DNA from: Nymphaea colorata
Taxonomy: Eukaryota > Streptophyta > Magnoliopsida > Nymphaeales > Nymphaeaceae
DNA: 64,000 bases
Assembly: GCF_008831285.2 (NCBI RefSeq)
Contig: NC_045139.1
Span: forward strand, 29,615,206-29,679,205
Direction of reading: 5' to 3'
Part shown: one piece after another, positions 12,801 through 25,603 of the stretch
Numbering within the stretch: the stretch's first letter is position 1
Layout of the letters: each line of letters begins with the position of its first letter
Notes under the pieces: generated by a model
Seen by the model: only the letters and a program-made list of their open reading frames with translations
What the model was told of the DNA's origin: nothing
The model's database searches: none
Made by a program: the position numbers and the translations under genes

Positions 12801-15800
12801 CAAGGGGACAAAGGAAACGCACCTGACGAGTAATTGAACCAGACAACTTGAACGAGCCAGCAGATTTATCACTGGTAGTCAATGACAGCATAATGGTGCT
12901 GGTTAAGGAGTAGTGAGCAGTTCCATCGTTGTCAGGCCCCACCTAATAAGTGAAAAATGAATTCTTCCATCAGCTCTACATTGAAAAGGATTTCCATGCA
13001 TAGGACAGCTAAAATGTTAGAATCAGTTCTTAAATCAACTATTTGCCAAAAAGGACTCAGTGAATTAGGCCAAACCAAAAGAAAACATTGTTTTTACATG
13101 TTAAAACTGATTTTTTTAAATGTAAAATTACTTAAAATTGTCAAAAAAGATTTATCAAAAAAATAAAATAAAGTAAATGAACGTTTATAAATCTAATTAT
13201 TATTAAACAGTAATCAATGCATAAATATCTAATGATATTAAAACACTAGTGGCATGAATCTGGAACGTTGTGAACTAATTCAATTTGAGTCGGCCAAGTC
13301 AGGCTGATTCCCATTGATTTTAATGACAGTCAAATTAAGAAGAGTCATAGTTAAAGAAGTTATGCGTGTCTTAAATTCTGAACATAATGAAAAATTGCTT
13401 GCCTCGATGACATGAATTGCATCCCATATGCCTTCCTGCAAGTAGCCTCTGCGACCCTGACCAGACTTCGAGCCATCTTTATACCAAGCAAATCAAAATT
13501 AGTGAAAGTAAAACATTTTTTCAAGTGTTCAAGGGAAATAGGGAAAAAACGTGGCATTCGCTAACATGCTAATTCGTATGGCATTGCTAAAGAAATCCAA
13601 CTTACCTTTCTTAATCAAAAAGCAAGCCGCAAAACCTTCCCCTTCATCAGGCTCCCACATGTACACTGAAGATACACCTCCTTCATAGTACCTACCATTG
13701 GAGTGACGAAAGCAAAGTTGCGATCACATCGTCAGAAATTGGGGAAAACTGTGGTGACTACTTGAAACTGGCATTACATAAACAGTTCGGTAGAGAGAGC
13801 ACACTGCATAGCACAAGGCAAGAGAAGCAAACATTTAATTGTTTCGTACATGTGAAAAACCTAGCAAAAATTCACTACAACAGAGGAGGTGAGTGGATGA
13901 CCTCACTGTTCACGGTAAATTGCAAAGACATCATTAGCTTCCATTTCAAGTTTCCTCAGTTCAGCCGATGGTTGAGATCCATCGTCCAGAGGTGGATGGT
14001 ATTTGCTAGACCAGGGTGACCTGCAGATATTAAATCAAAAAGAATTCAATCAAGTTTAAAGATTAGTTTGCACAGATGACATGATTAACAGAATTGCAGT
14101 GGTGCGATATGTGCATACTTGCAATTGCCTTAGAGAAGAAATCAGCACAATAAAAGTAGGGAAACAAAACATTTTCCAAAATGAAAAAAATTGCCGAAAT
14201 CTTACCCAACAGAACAAAAAATAGAAATATCTAACGATTATTTTCTTTAGAGTTCCCAGTTAAAGAAGTCCCCCACAAACTAACGTTCCATGATATTCAC
14301 TCACCTATAGGAATCACCATCGCGATTGTAATCACATAATAAGAACTCCTGTCCTGACTCCGAATCACTTAAAATCTGTTATTGCAAAACAAGCAAAAAC
14401 TAGCTGTCAACTCTATTGAAAAGCAAGCAACTATAACTGGACAACAATAGTTATAATGGTCATAGTCAAATAACTGAACCAGATTATCACGAAAGAAGAC
14501 AAAAAAAAAAAAAGTTCTCAACACGACAGAAATGAAGTAACAACAAGCACATAAAGTTACACTCCAGTGTAGCAAGCAATGTCGAAGAGGCTAATGTTTA
14601 ATGATGCAATGAGTTGGACCTAGAATAGCTAAATAGAATAGACCAGAATCCGGATCTGCTACAATAGAATATGACAAAAAAATAAAACCAGATCCGACCC
14701 CTAACACTAGATTGACTTCATAACTTGGGCCTGCAAGGATAGTCCCTCGTATCCATCGTATTCATTTTTAAATTAATTATGTACTTGTTTCAACCTTAAA
14801 AAGTTTTCATGAGAATTAACTAGTTCCTGCTCCCTCAGCAGATAAATCGTAGCAAGTTACAACTATAACCATCATCCACTTTTATCCTCGAGTATATAAC
14901 TTGATGTAGAGAAAAAAAATCTCCCTTATAATTTGTGTCCCTAGGAAATAACAGGTATCACTCACGGTCTGCAGGCCAACTTTTTCTGTTTAATTCCATC
15001 TTACAGGTCATCAGCATGTTGAGCTTATGGACAAAGCCATGTATAATATTGTTCTGCACTTCCCACAAGTCAAGAGCTGAAGTAATCATGCCCTCCATTT
15101 TCTTAGGACTTGCTGACAACTAATAGTCGGCTGTCATTTCACAGAAGAAAAAAGCAATGTATTTTTGGAGCGGTGGATGGAAGCACACAACTTTATAATA
15201 GGTAAGAATCATTGACAATGACTGACAAAATAATTCAACATAATTAACAGAGATAATGAAATTAAAAGAACCTAGAAAAAGCATGTTCAAAGTTCAAAAG
15301 CACTCTAAAAGTTTGGCTTCCTTTTTCTTTTTCCTGTTAGTTGGCCCAGGTTGACCAAAACCATTTTCGTGAATTGGTTTGAAAAGAGGAGCAACCAATC
15401 AGTGTGTGGCCCTTATCGATCTGAACCGGCAAATTGTAATTGAATCGGTAGCAAACTGATGTTGTTCGTGACCAATTCAAGAATTCCAAGTGTCAATCTA
15501 AAATTTTTAATTTTTAATGTTTTTGTTTGTTTCTTTCAAGAAGTGATTTTTTTAATATTCTTTACCGATTCACAACCAATTCAGCCAAATCAGTGAATCA
15601 ACCGATTCAGCAAAACCGCAGCCTTACTGATTCCGTTCAAGATTCAATTTTGACAATGCTGCAATTAGTGCATTAGAGACAGATTAACCAAGTGATTCTT
15701 GCTGGACATCATGCATATGTCGACCCTTTTATAATATCCCTATTGCATAGCTCATATTCTGGAAATCAGAAATTAAATTTTGCCTTGACCATGGCTAACT

Positions 15801-18385
15801 GATTGTGCTTGAAGCTAAATTGGTAGCACTTGAAACCAAGATGCAGACAAAAGCATCCAAACTTCCACACTGTATAAAGAGGTCTATTATTTTCTGTCAC
15901 ACATTTACATGCTAGGAGTGATCACAAGAAGAAAACAGAAAATTATCTTATACCTTGTTGGATAGAATACATGACAGCATCAGAAGTACCTTAATATAAA
16001 CATTACCATTGGCACTATCTATCTTTCTGTGTGCAACTTACCCCGAGATCTAACCTTCTTTCACTTTGTCTTTTTCTCAATGTTACGCATCAGATGTACT
16101 TTCCTGTAAGCACTAGCATTGGCTCTGGTAGGTAGCTTTCAGCGTGAAAATTTCCCTGACATTTGACCTTCTTCTTGTTTCCTTCTTCTTTTTTTTTTTT
16201 TTTTTTACTTTGACTTGCTCTCAGTGCATGTGCTTTTGAGAAAATAAACCTCCTTATGACCATCTTCTAAGCACTATGAAATTCGGTGGATTTTATGTTT
16301 GAAAAAATTAAAAATTATTTAGTAGACAATACATCGATTTAGCAGCTGCATTACAAGCATCTTTGCTTGCAAACATATCAAGATTAATCCCTTGACCTGA
16401 ACCTGTTTGTGGCCTTTTTATTGGCTTCTCACTCGAAGACACGATATTCTAGTTAAGTATGAGTATTTGACATCCTTAAATAAATATATTGTTAATACTT
16501 CAACAAATTAATGGCTTCATTTATGTGAACAATTGAAACCAACAACTACACAACTGAAATTATTGACCACAAACACTGCTTGAATAGAAATTAAGATTCC
16601 CTTCTTCTGTACCCTTTCTGAAAACACAAGTATATTAAATATTGATGTGATCAAGGTGCCTCAGAAACCCCGATAATCTTAATTTAGAAGCTAAAAAAGA
16701 AAAATCTTCCCAATTTATGACTGATACTAGTCACCGGATTATGGAAATTGCATATATTATAATAGGTAACCATTGTATCATCACTAAGAAAACAACGTTT
16801 CATATGTCAGAAGAAACGACATCAGAATTTAAAATTTTTTTCTGTACAAAACAAGGTTCATGCTTCAGATGATAAGAATAATACATTGTCAAGTGTCAAC
16901 ATGAGACAAAGCTCAATAATAATTCATTCATGCTAAATTTGGGTGACCTACTCAAATAAAAACCGTATCCAGTCACACCGACCAAAGAAAAGGAGAATAA
17001 ACCAGTGACAATATTGTCTCAATCAGTCACCATTTCTTTAGGGTGTTTTCATAACATCAATCAAGTCTAGCCTGATGATTCTCAGATATGAGATCCTCAG
17101 ACTCCAGGACAGAGCATTATTAACATTTTTGTTACTAACTATTTTTCTCGCTACATTATATCATCAGAATCCAGTAAAATGAAGCACAACTATTCATGAC
17201 GATAGAAAAGCACCTAAAAGCCGACGACACTGCTCGAATCACAGAATGAGAAAGCAGAAAAATATAGGAGTTAAGATGCTTTATACGATCCATAAATTCC
17301 ACAGGAACTTCGAGAAACAGAAGAATGAGATGCACACGCAGGAGTTATGAGTTATGATCCAATATAGTCTTCTCAGCAGAACAGCAAGATTTTACAATCT
17401 TTTAGCATCATTATCCCTCAATTCTAACATGTCCAAATGATTCTCTCATTTTACCATCCATAATCCATTGTATATTCTCAAACCCGTGGAAATACAGGAT
17501 GCCCGGCCACTATCACACAATATGACATTTCTGACCAGTAACGTGAGATAGACAAGACGAAGGGGAAATCGGTTCACTTAACATGATATAGCAGAAGGTG
17601 ATTTACAGAACAAGATTTATGACCAATATAACGTGAATGATTAGGTTCAGTATCTTTAGAAAACATATAGTAGAAAAAGTTGAATAGAATGCGGGGGAAG
17701 AGGAAAATTTTCGACATCCTGCAATACATATCTGGCAAAAGACGGAAAGACAAAATTAAATTTCACCGATACTATAAAAGGTTCTTTGTGATTCACTTGA
17801 TGCATCAAAAGCTGGCTTCGTAAAAAGCATCAGTATCTTCAAAAGCAGACTTCGGGACATGCCTGATTAACGTCCCAATTACGCATTCAAGAAGCAAAAA
17901 CGGAGCCCTTGAAGAGACCAACCGACAGTAGAGGCCTCACACGGTCAATATGCTAACAAGCAATCGCAATGAAACAGGTTTTTTCTTCAGACAACTACAG
18001 GCAAATCAAAGAAACCAAGCGAAATACTCGAAAAAAGAAAATATTTAAATCTGAGAGAGATAGAGAGGAGGAGGAGGAGGAGGAGGAGAAGGAGAAGGAG
18101 AAGAAGAAACGTTATATCAGCATAAAAGAGCCCTATAATGAAAGACAAAATCCTCAAGGCATTGCATTTAACAAGGAAAACACAACACTGAAAACGCGGG
18201 GAAAAAATAAAAAAAGCAAAACAAAACGAATAAAAAATCGAGAACGAAATTCACACCTGAAGCGGCTGATCAACTCGGGAGAGAAGGTCGTGAGAATGCT
18301 GAGGGAGGAGAGCCAGGAGGGAAGAAAGCGCGGCTTCAGACTGATTCGGAGGCATCCTCCTCATCAAATCCATCGCTGCTTCCAT
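9844..18385 (-). CDS. CPB: F-actin-capping protein subunit beta
   Basis: The beta subunit pairs with capping protein alpha to cap actin filament barbed ends in the cytoplasm. Exons in transcript order: 18385-18257, 14375-14305, 14020-13907, 13691-13606, 13476-13403, 12942-12823, 10143-10048 and 9939-9844. They join in frame to 261 aa, close to the usual plant length of about 256. The start [20 protein letters not shown] matches the family N-terminus. Other hallmarks are [15 protein letters not shown], the [20 protein letters not shown] block, [46 protein letters not shown] and the C-terminal [10 protein letters not shown], which belongs to the actin-binding tail. The intron after exon 5 uses a GC donor (GAG|GCAAGC), forced by frame and family sequence. 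Intron 1 is 3.9 kb and intron 6 is 2.7 kb. The tail after TLRRPPDGM diverges from other plants. The gene appears intact. Confidence 0.96.
10144..12822 (-). other. Long intron 6 of CPB, with repeats
   Basis: This 2.7-kb intron holds a 116-bp tandem duplication (10496-10745) and AT-rich sequence. Its open frames (near 10807, 11153 and 12026) have no recognisable domain. The GC content rises around 11100-11300 and 12180-12330, possibly old insertions, but no terminal repeats were recognised. Confidence 0.5.
10496..10745. repeat. Diverged tandem duplication, about 116-bp period
   Basis: GAGAAAAGGGTCAATTGGTT at 10496 recurs as GAGAAAAGGGTCACTCGGTT at 10612. Each copy continues through an AGAATGGACCT word and TGGAAGTTTGTGGCATGTGT to a GATTTTGC or GGTTTTGC word. 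It lies inside CPB intron 6. Confidence 0.8.
14376..18256 (-). other. 3.9-kb first intron of CPB
   Basis: No conserved coding sequence is seen on either strand. The stretch 15340-15660 contains repeated ACCGATTCAG and GAATCGGT words in both orientations and may be an old repeat. A purine tract of GAG and AAG triplets at 18056-18105 makes an apparent 150-residue Lys/Glu-rich frame on the + strand, opposite exon 1, which is not credible as a gene. Confidence 0.5.
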
Positions 18386-18500
18386 CGTGTCTCCCTCTTT
18401 CTTTCTCTCTCTTCTGAATGAAAACGACTACAGGGCCTCCTTCTCCGTCTCCTTGCTCCTCCTCTTCGTCTTCTCCTTGATTTCTGTTTCTCGGCTTCTC

Positions 18501-18510
18501 CTTTTATACA
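18501..18510 (-). promoter_or_regulatory. TATA box of CPB
   Basis: On the minus strand the sequence reads TGTATAAAAG, a strong plant TATA box about 117 bp before the CPB start codon. It would place transcription start near 18475 with a short pyrimidine-rich leader of roughly 90 nt. Confidence 0.6.
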
Positions 18511-18599
18511 TAGGCGAAGTTTGGGGGAAGAGAAGGGAGGGAAGCAAATGAACCATTTTTCTCGGAGTTTCCCTCCCACTAACCGTTTTTTATCGCTTA

Positions 18600-20317
18600 T
18601 TTCCATATCTATCCTTACTCTTTTACCAATTGACCTTCGTAAGCGCCTCTCCTCTTCCGACTTTAATAACGGAGCACGCTGTCGCCCTCATATAATAAAA
18701 ATAAGTTATAACCAGACGAACTTAATACGACGCATCGTTTGTCGCCACGTGTGTTGCGTATATCCGGGAATTAAACCAAAGACGAGGGCAGTTTTGACAA
18801 CGTATTGGGAAATGCATGGTGAAGACTATAAATCGTCGACCTCCTTATTCATTGACCTAGTTCATTGTCACGGACCATTGCTGTCTCAACGTGAAACATC
18901 TCTTGGAAAATATTTCCAAGGAGTTCGCTGTTAGTGGAGTACGTTTCCATGTATAGAATATATGGACTGGTGTGGGCAATTGCCCATACGAGCCCACTTA
19001 AATTTGAATATTTGTATGGCCATGTCATTATTTGTGTATAGACTGCCTTTCAAAAGTTGTATTTATGTATTAATAATTCCTTTCAACTCCGTCACTAAGA
19101 ATGCCACAACTATCATTTCCTTAGTGCACGTTGTAGGACTACGATCTTGTCAGAAAGCCAATTCCATGGAACTGTTTTATTCTCCAAATGAAATGCACCA
19201 TTAATGTCGCGTGTTTGGTTTCCACAGGATAATTTTGGAAAAAAAAATCTCTCTAAATAATGTCATATCAATTTGGACATATTTTACATTAATTTAAAGA
19301 TGTCAAAACATAACTTGTAAAATATAGTTTACCCTGTCTAAGAAAACGGAATTGCAAGTAGAAAGGGAAAGGAATTACTTTTCTTTGCAGTCAAAATGAC
19401 AAAAGGAATGGTCAAACTGGTGGGTGGTAGTTCTAGGCAGCCTTTCAAGGGTTAAAGAGAGTTCTCCTCTGCAAGTTCAAACATGGAAAGGTAGTAGCTG
19501 GTGTAAAATTAGATGTGAGTCCTAGACTCCTTTACAGTGATGTAACTCTTTTTGGATCCAGATTTTAAGAAACTCATTTTAGTTGGATCTATCATCTAAT
19601 CAAAATCGGTTTTGAATTTAGATTCGACCTAACTTTTGGTTTTTTTACTTAGAAAAACCACACCCGGATCCAGAGACTTAATCACTCGCTCGAGTAATGG
19701 TGAACTCTCAACATTAGTTATAAATCATCTCTGGCGATGAATCAGAATTCGAAGTCCAATAACGTCCTCATCCTCCTGCTCTATATAGTAAGAATCTAAC
19801 TATTTAATTGTTGACTTCAATTTCTTTTTGTGTTCAAACTGGTGGGACATCAACGATCAGTCGTTCTTCATGCACTAGATTATTGACAAGGAAAACCAAC
19901 TGGTCTTGTTCTTTCAAAAGAGGAAGTCGCATCTAATTGTTTATTTTCTTGAGGCATTAAAGTCTTGCAAGTGGGCCTATCACGTCAACAGATCAGAAAT
20001 AATTGTCTAACAAAAGCATATCATGGGATGGAACACCAGCTTTTTTTTCAATCTAACAATTGAATCATTTACTAATGTTATTATAGCTACAATATTTGAA
20101 ATTTTATAATGTTAAAATAAGCAGTAAATACTGAATGTCTCGGTTCACTCCCCACTCAATGATACCTGATAAGAAAAAACAGCGAATTTATGAATCATCC
20201 ATCAAAAATTTATATATATTTTTTATAATAAAACCATAATTTGTGGCCAATAAAAGTTTCATCCACCTTGTGGATAGCGACAGGCGAGGCCAACCCTCAT
20301 TCCCTCGGCCCCCGAGG
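18600..20317. other. Intergenic region upstream of CPB
   Basis: AT-rich sequence without recognisable genes. A palindromic word, GTGGGCAATTGCCCA near 18973, is shared in inverted orientation with about 705, suggesting a dispersed repeat family. The short frames at 18521 and 18962 have no known features. Confidence 0.45.
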
Positions 20318-20325
20318 TCCAGAAT

Positions 20326-20742
20326 TAGGGGTGAACACGAGCCGAGTCGAGCCCGAGTTCAGTCAGCTCGAGCTCGGCTCGTCTAACGAAACCTCGACCT
20401 CGACTCCAAGAATAGCTCGATAGAAGCAGCTCAACTCGGCAGTTATATGTTGAGCTCGAGCTCCACTCGATTAAGACTTGATAAACTCGCTTGAATATAA
20501 TTGATATTCATCGTTAAGTGTTGAGTTCGAGCTCGACTTGATTAACGCTCGACAAACTCGTAAACTCGTTTAAATATATCGACTTGATTAAGGCTCGAGC
20601 TCGACTCGACAATTACATGTTGAGCTCAAACTCAACTCGATTATTTAAACGAGTCTACACATAAACTTGAGCTTGACTCGTTAACAAATGACTCGGTTTG
20701 AAACTCGTTCACGAACCTAACTAGACTAGTTGTTCACCTCTA
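20326..20742. mobile_element. hAT-type non-autonomous element (MITE), 417 bp
   Basis: The left end TAGGGGTGAACA (20326-20337) and right end TGTTCACCTCTA (20731-20742) are 12-bp terminal inverted repeats with one mismatch. They are flanked by an imperfect 8-bp direct repeat: TCCAGAAT (20318-20325) and TCCAGCAC (20743-20750), 6 of 8 matching. The TAGGG-type end and 8-bp target duplication are hallmarks of the hAT superfamily. The inside is a degenerate array of palindromic CTCGAGCTCGA-type words spaced by AT-rich sequence, with no transposase coding. The two target-site mismatches suggest an old insertion. Confidence 0.8.
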
Positions 20743-20750
20743 TCCAGCAC

Positions 20751-22815
20751 TGATTTTCCATGCTTTTTCATCGATTTGGTAAAGAGGTTGCTAGCCTTAC
20801 CATAAACTCATAGCACTATTTTGCACCAGCCTCGCATGCTTGTAAACAATTGAAACTGATGAATATAACATAATAGTGGCATTGATACTCTTTTTGGTCT
20901 GGTAGCTTGTTTTACCAAATACCCAAATGTGGGGTATTATGCAATGAAGAAACCTATAAACGCAAATACTTGAAAGCTATTAAATTTATGTTAAATTATA
21001 GCGTTGTTATATACTGCAACATTTAATGCGTGCATTAGTAATCTATTTGTAACGAGCTCGTGCCAGCTACTGTTGTATTAATAGAAACTAATGCCAAAAA
21101 AAAGGGGAGAGGATTAATACTCATTTCATGAAAACCACATTTAGACCAAACATTTATGAAAAGGGACTCGATATTTTACAATATAATAACAAACGAAATA
21201 AATTTAATCCCAAACATTTTTGTGCTACCTTTAGAAAAGTCTGGCTTCTTTTGCAATCTTTTCATTTAAAATCACTAGCGAATGAGTTGGCAACTTCGCA
21301 CAACAAGGAAAATTTTAAGCAGAATCCAAACCTCATTATGGATATTGGATATAAGATATTTATTCAAAACTATATTCAATTCAAACTCTGAATAAGATTG
21401 GTTGTCATTTTTAAAATCGAAATCAGATAATTTATTCTACAATTTGGGATATCAACATATTTTTGTTTCATGTCAGATTTTTGCAAGTGGTTCGGTCAGA
21501 TATCAGATTTAAATTGGATATATTGGCATCCTCATACATATCCATGCAAATCAATGGTGCAAAATTGCAAATGGTTAGATCATTAGATTGGATATTCATT
21601 TCTCTTAGCTGTCCCGAATTTGATCCGACATTGGTTTCTAATGAATTTCATTTCTGTAAATCTGATCTGTTTTGGACCCACAACACTGCTGCATTTATTG
21701 TAAGAACCCCCACGTTGGGACGCAGACAACTGGGCGAGCCTGGAATCATCATCGTCAGGGGCCGTTGGAAAGCAAGTAGGTTCGGTGTTCAGTGTTTGGA
21801 AACAGCTCAAGCATCGATTGGTTATTTAATTGTACCCAATCTTGTTTTATGAACATTATGATAATAATTCATTGTTTAATAAGGTTGAAAACTAAGGTAC
21901 TAAACTCTATGATCCAAATTTGGCCACTCAAAATGATATTATTTTTTCTTATGTACTTGTTATCATTAGATTTGTATGGCAATAATTGAGTCTAATTTCT
22001 TTGCTATTTGAGCATATAATTGGGGCCCGCTCCCTAATGAGTTGAGCTTGGTTGATGTTCTAGCGTCAGACCATTAAGACCTACGCTTGGCCGGGCCGAT
22101 CCACTTAATGGGCTAGATGAGAACGGTTGTCGTAAGTGCGGCTGAAAGTAGTGTCTACTACCATTTTGCAGTTCAAAAAGGTACTATCTATAGGAATCGA
22201 ACCAACGGCTAAGCTCTCACCAGCCGCCAGTTCGACCAGAAATGCTATGTCCCTTGGAACTTTTTTTCTTATATTTAAAAACAAAGTTTTATTTGTAAGT
22301 TAGATATAACCCAATCCGGTTAAATTAAATCAAGTGGATACTTGACAGATCGTCCGACCTATGTCCCATATTATCTTCTCTATTATCGGGTCAAAACTCA
22401 AAAGGCAGATTTTGTTCAGTCCATTAAAGGGTGCCGAGCCTTTACAGTTCAATTGACGGGACAGCCCAGCCCGACCTGGCGACGAGCCCTAATAATAACC
22501 AATCAATGAAACTTCGCCTTCACAAATACCATCCTTTGTAGGTTTCAATAGGAAAACAGAGCTGTCTAATGTAAGGCCTTTTGTTGATTGGGTCCAGACA
22601 ATAGGGGAAGGACAAAAGCTTCATGGGTTGCTCGCCTAAAAGTTATTGCATTCCATGTACAGAGACACTTTTTCCAAGTTTTAGGTTTGAATAAAAGTCC
22701 AAAGTCCAGATGTCCAAAAGAAGTTCAGATGTTCAAAAGAATTGCTGGCTGCTTTCATTGGAGAGTTCAAAAACCATATGGCCCAACTTGAATTACTCTA
22801 ACGAAAAGTTTGTAC
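20751..22815. other. Intergenic region with possible transposon debris
   Basis: No gene is supported. Blocks at 22040-22100 and 22430-22490 are rich in GGCCCG, CCGGGCC and AGCCCGACC words of the kind found in plant hAT-derived repeats, and the second ends in GAGCCCTA, which could be a hAT end. No matching left end was found, so no boundaries are given. Confidence 0.4.
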
Positions 22816-22827
22816 TTTATTACATAG

Positions 22828-23340
22828 ATGTCACCTCCTTTGAGTATTGTTAAGTTGAATATTGATGCGGCTGCTAGAAGAAATTCAGGAGACTTAGCGG
22901 TTGGTAATTTATTTCATAATGATAATGGTGAATGGTTATTTGGCTTCACTTGTCGTGCAGGTTATGGTCATATAACTAAAATTGAACTTATTGCTATTTT
23001 TCATGGTTTGAAATTAGCTTGGGAACGTGACTTTCGTAAAGTTATTATTGAATCAGATTCCTTGTTAGCTGTGAATAAGGTTAAAAAAGAAGTGCAAATT
23101 CGTGACTCTTTATTCCAGATAGTAAAGCAGTGTCAATATTTGCTAAGATGAGATTATAAGTGTGTCTTATGTCATACGTACAGAAAAGTTAATATGTGTG
23201 CTGATTTTCTTGTCTCATAGACTAAAGATCCTTTGGAGTGACCGTTTTTACCAATCCACCTAGTTATTTGCATCGGTTGATTGATGAAGATCTGATTGGT
23301 GTAGTTCGACCTCGTGCTATAGTTAGTTAATGTCGTCCTA
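22828..23340 (+). pseudogene. LINE-type RNase H domain relic
   Basis: The open frame 22828-23151 encodes an RNase H fold typical of the C-terminal end of plant LINE polyproteins. It begins PPLSIVKLNIDAAARRNSGD, continues with NLFHNDNGEWLFGF, and keeps the acidic positions in NIDAA, in KIELIAIFHGLKLA and in IESDSLLAV. After a stop at 23149-23151 the same protein family can be followed in decayed form (CADFLVS near 23201) with several stops. No reverse transcriptase or poly(A) tail is visible next to it, so it is a truncated dead fragment. Confidence 0.8.
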
Positions 23341-23819
23341 AACCCAAAAAAAAAAATTTGCTAGGTATTTATAGAATTGATGTTTATACTATGTTTGTTT
23401 AAATATGACTCTTTAGTGTTTTAAGTTTCATTCTATAAATCCGTCTATAACGGGCGCAAAATGCATTGAAATACGAAAACAAATTTCTCAAGTATTTGAT
23501 GTATATATTCAACTTTACGAGACAAGAAAGCAAAGGTCGTCGTGACTTATATATTTGATTATAAATTTAGACACTATGTATCTATTCATATGGTTGGATT
23601 TGTGGGGGAAAAAGAACATATACACAGGAAACAATACGTGCTTTTGACAGTTCGGAGAATCGGAGATACAAAGGCAACATAGAACACATGATTTTGTAAA
23701 TCCACTTGTAATGTATAGATGTAGAAGGTCCAACAACTATATCATCAATAAGAAAAAAGCAAAACTATCAATAAAAGTGCTGAGATCGGCTAGTTTAAAC
23801 CGTTTTTCTTTTTCCTTTA

Positions 23820-24222
23820 GGGGGCGTTTGGTTGGCAGGAAAAGCACGAAAAAAAATTCAAATTTTTAAAACTTTTCCATTTCATCAAACATGGAAAAAA
23901 AATTTGGACCGTTGGAGATGATTCTGGAAAAATATTTCCGGAAAAATTTCTCCAACCAGAGGGGTGGAGAAATTTTTCTAGAAATTTTTTTGTGACCGTT
24001 GGAGGAGGAAATTTTTTCTCCCTCTTCCCTCCTTCTCTTCTTCATCCTTCTTCCTCACCATTCCCATCAAACAAAGAAATTTTTTTCTAGAAAAATAATT
24101 CCTCCATAACAAACACGAACTGGTTTTGGAAAAACGGAAAAATTTTTCCGTTTCTTCAATTCCAGAAATTTTTTTCTAGAATTTTTTTTCCAAAAACTTT
24201 TTTCTGACCATCAAACGGCCCC
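23820..24222. mobile_element. Tourist-like (PIF/Harbinger) MITE, about 403 bp
   Basis: The left end GGGGGCGTTTGGTTGGCAGG pairs with the right end CTGACCATCAAACGGCCCC as imperfect terminal inverted repeats. Both ends are flanked by TTA (23817-23819 and 24223-24225), the trinucleotide target duplication typical of PIF/Harbinger elements. The interior is full of GAAAAATTTTTC-type words, so the whole element can fold back. No coding capacity is seen. Confidence 0.8.
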
Positions 24223-24225
24223 TTA

Positions 24226-25603
24226 GTGCCGAAGAAAGGATGCAGGGAGATAGGCTCCCCTTCTATTGTTAGAAAGGAAATGTTATGGACAAGGCAAAAG
24301 AAACATATACAACATGCATTGCATCAAAACCAGTCAAAACAAAAGCCTGGCTAACAAAAAATCTATTGCCCTTGCTACCGATGCCCGATACCAAAAAGAG
24401 ATCCCCAGAGGACCGACCAAAAGAGTGACTGCCAGAAACAAGCTTCGGCCACCATCCTTCCATCCATCTTGTTTTGCATTTTTGCCTACAGACTTCCGCA
24501 GATGGCAATTGGCAAGAGATTAGAGAAGAAAATGCCCATGCTGCCCTCTGATCATGCGCCTTCTGCACCTACGATTGTTAGTGGTAATGATTCCTCTTCC
24601 TCCCCAAAACATAATATGTCTTCCAACAACTTCCTTTCTGCTTCCTCTTTTCCCTCCATCCCTGTTAAAAAAGATTAGTTGCGAAGGAGTTTTCTTTGTC
24701 ATTCCACCAAGACGACATAGATGATTCTTCTCTTCCTAGTCCTGAAATTAAGGGTTTGGATAATCCGGCCTGCCTCGGGGTCGTTCGATATTCTACCTTG
24801 GCATAAAATCCCTGTCCTCGCCCATATTTTCAGCAACTCTACTTCCTCCGACTTGCATATACAGCTGTAAGTGTCCCTGCAAGCTCTCCAGACTTCAGCG
24901 ATAAAAAATCAGGCCGTCGTTTGCTCGTGCAGATGCATTTAACCGACATTAGCACGTAGTGATAAGATCAAACTTAAAAATATCATCTAAACACAATATA
25001 TTTTTTCAACATATTAGTGATCATGATGCTTGCCGATAACATAGTCCTCTACAAAGTTTTAATTTATTAATGGCAAGTCCTCTAAAATATATTTTTCACC
25101 TGTTTTACATTTTTCCCACCTGTTATATATTAATTTTACACATTATTTGTAGAATTTTGCACACACTAATACATGTCTACATACTTGCCGTATCTCCATA
25201 TCCATAAATTTCAAACTTGCTGATCCGCATCCATCCTCCGTACCGGTATCAGTATCCGTGTGACTTAAGGAGCATATAAATAATTGTGCCACCAAGTTGT
25301 ACAGGAATCAACTCGTAATTGGATTTGCAAGGAAGAGAAGCATTTTGCACCATGTGGAGATAAAAAAACGAAATTTCATTTGCTCACATCTCTGCCTTAA
25401 ATGTCAGACATATAACCCGATGTTCCTGCGGCTTGCACTTGAACCCTCAACATAAGAACATAAGAACATAGGCCAGCTAACTCAGAACTCAAAAAATTAG
25501 TCAGCGTGAAAATTACCAAAGGAAAAATCCCCACAGCTTGCTGCAGCAAGCTCAGAGGCTGAACCATAAACCAATTTTCGCAATCGGTCAAATACAAAAG
25601 AAT
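24226..25603. other. Intergenic region, no supported gene
   Basis: Open frames around 24266-24700 are Ser/Pro-rich or basic but match nothing I recognise; decayed retroelement sequence is possible but unproven. The part nearest 25604 should contain the 3' UTR of the plastid E2 gene, which runs in on the minus strand. Confidence 0.45.

Noticed and set aside
17969-18421. 150-codon Lys/Glu-rich frame on the + strand
   Set aside because: It arises from GAG/AAG low-complexity sequence and runs antisense over exon 1 of capping protein beta; no family resemblance.
22190-22255. Possible tRNA-like segment with GAATCGAACC
   Set aside because: No paired acceptor, D and anticodon arms can be laid out on either strand.
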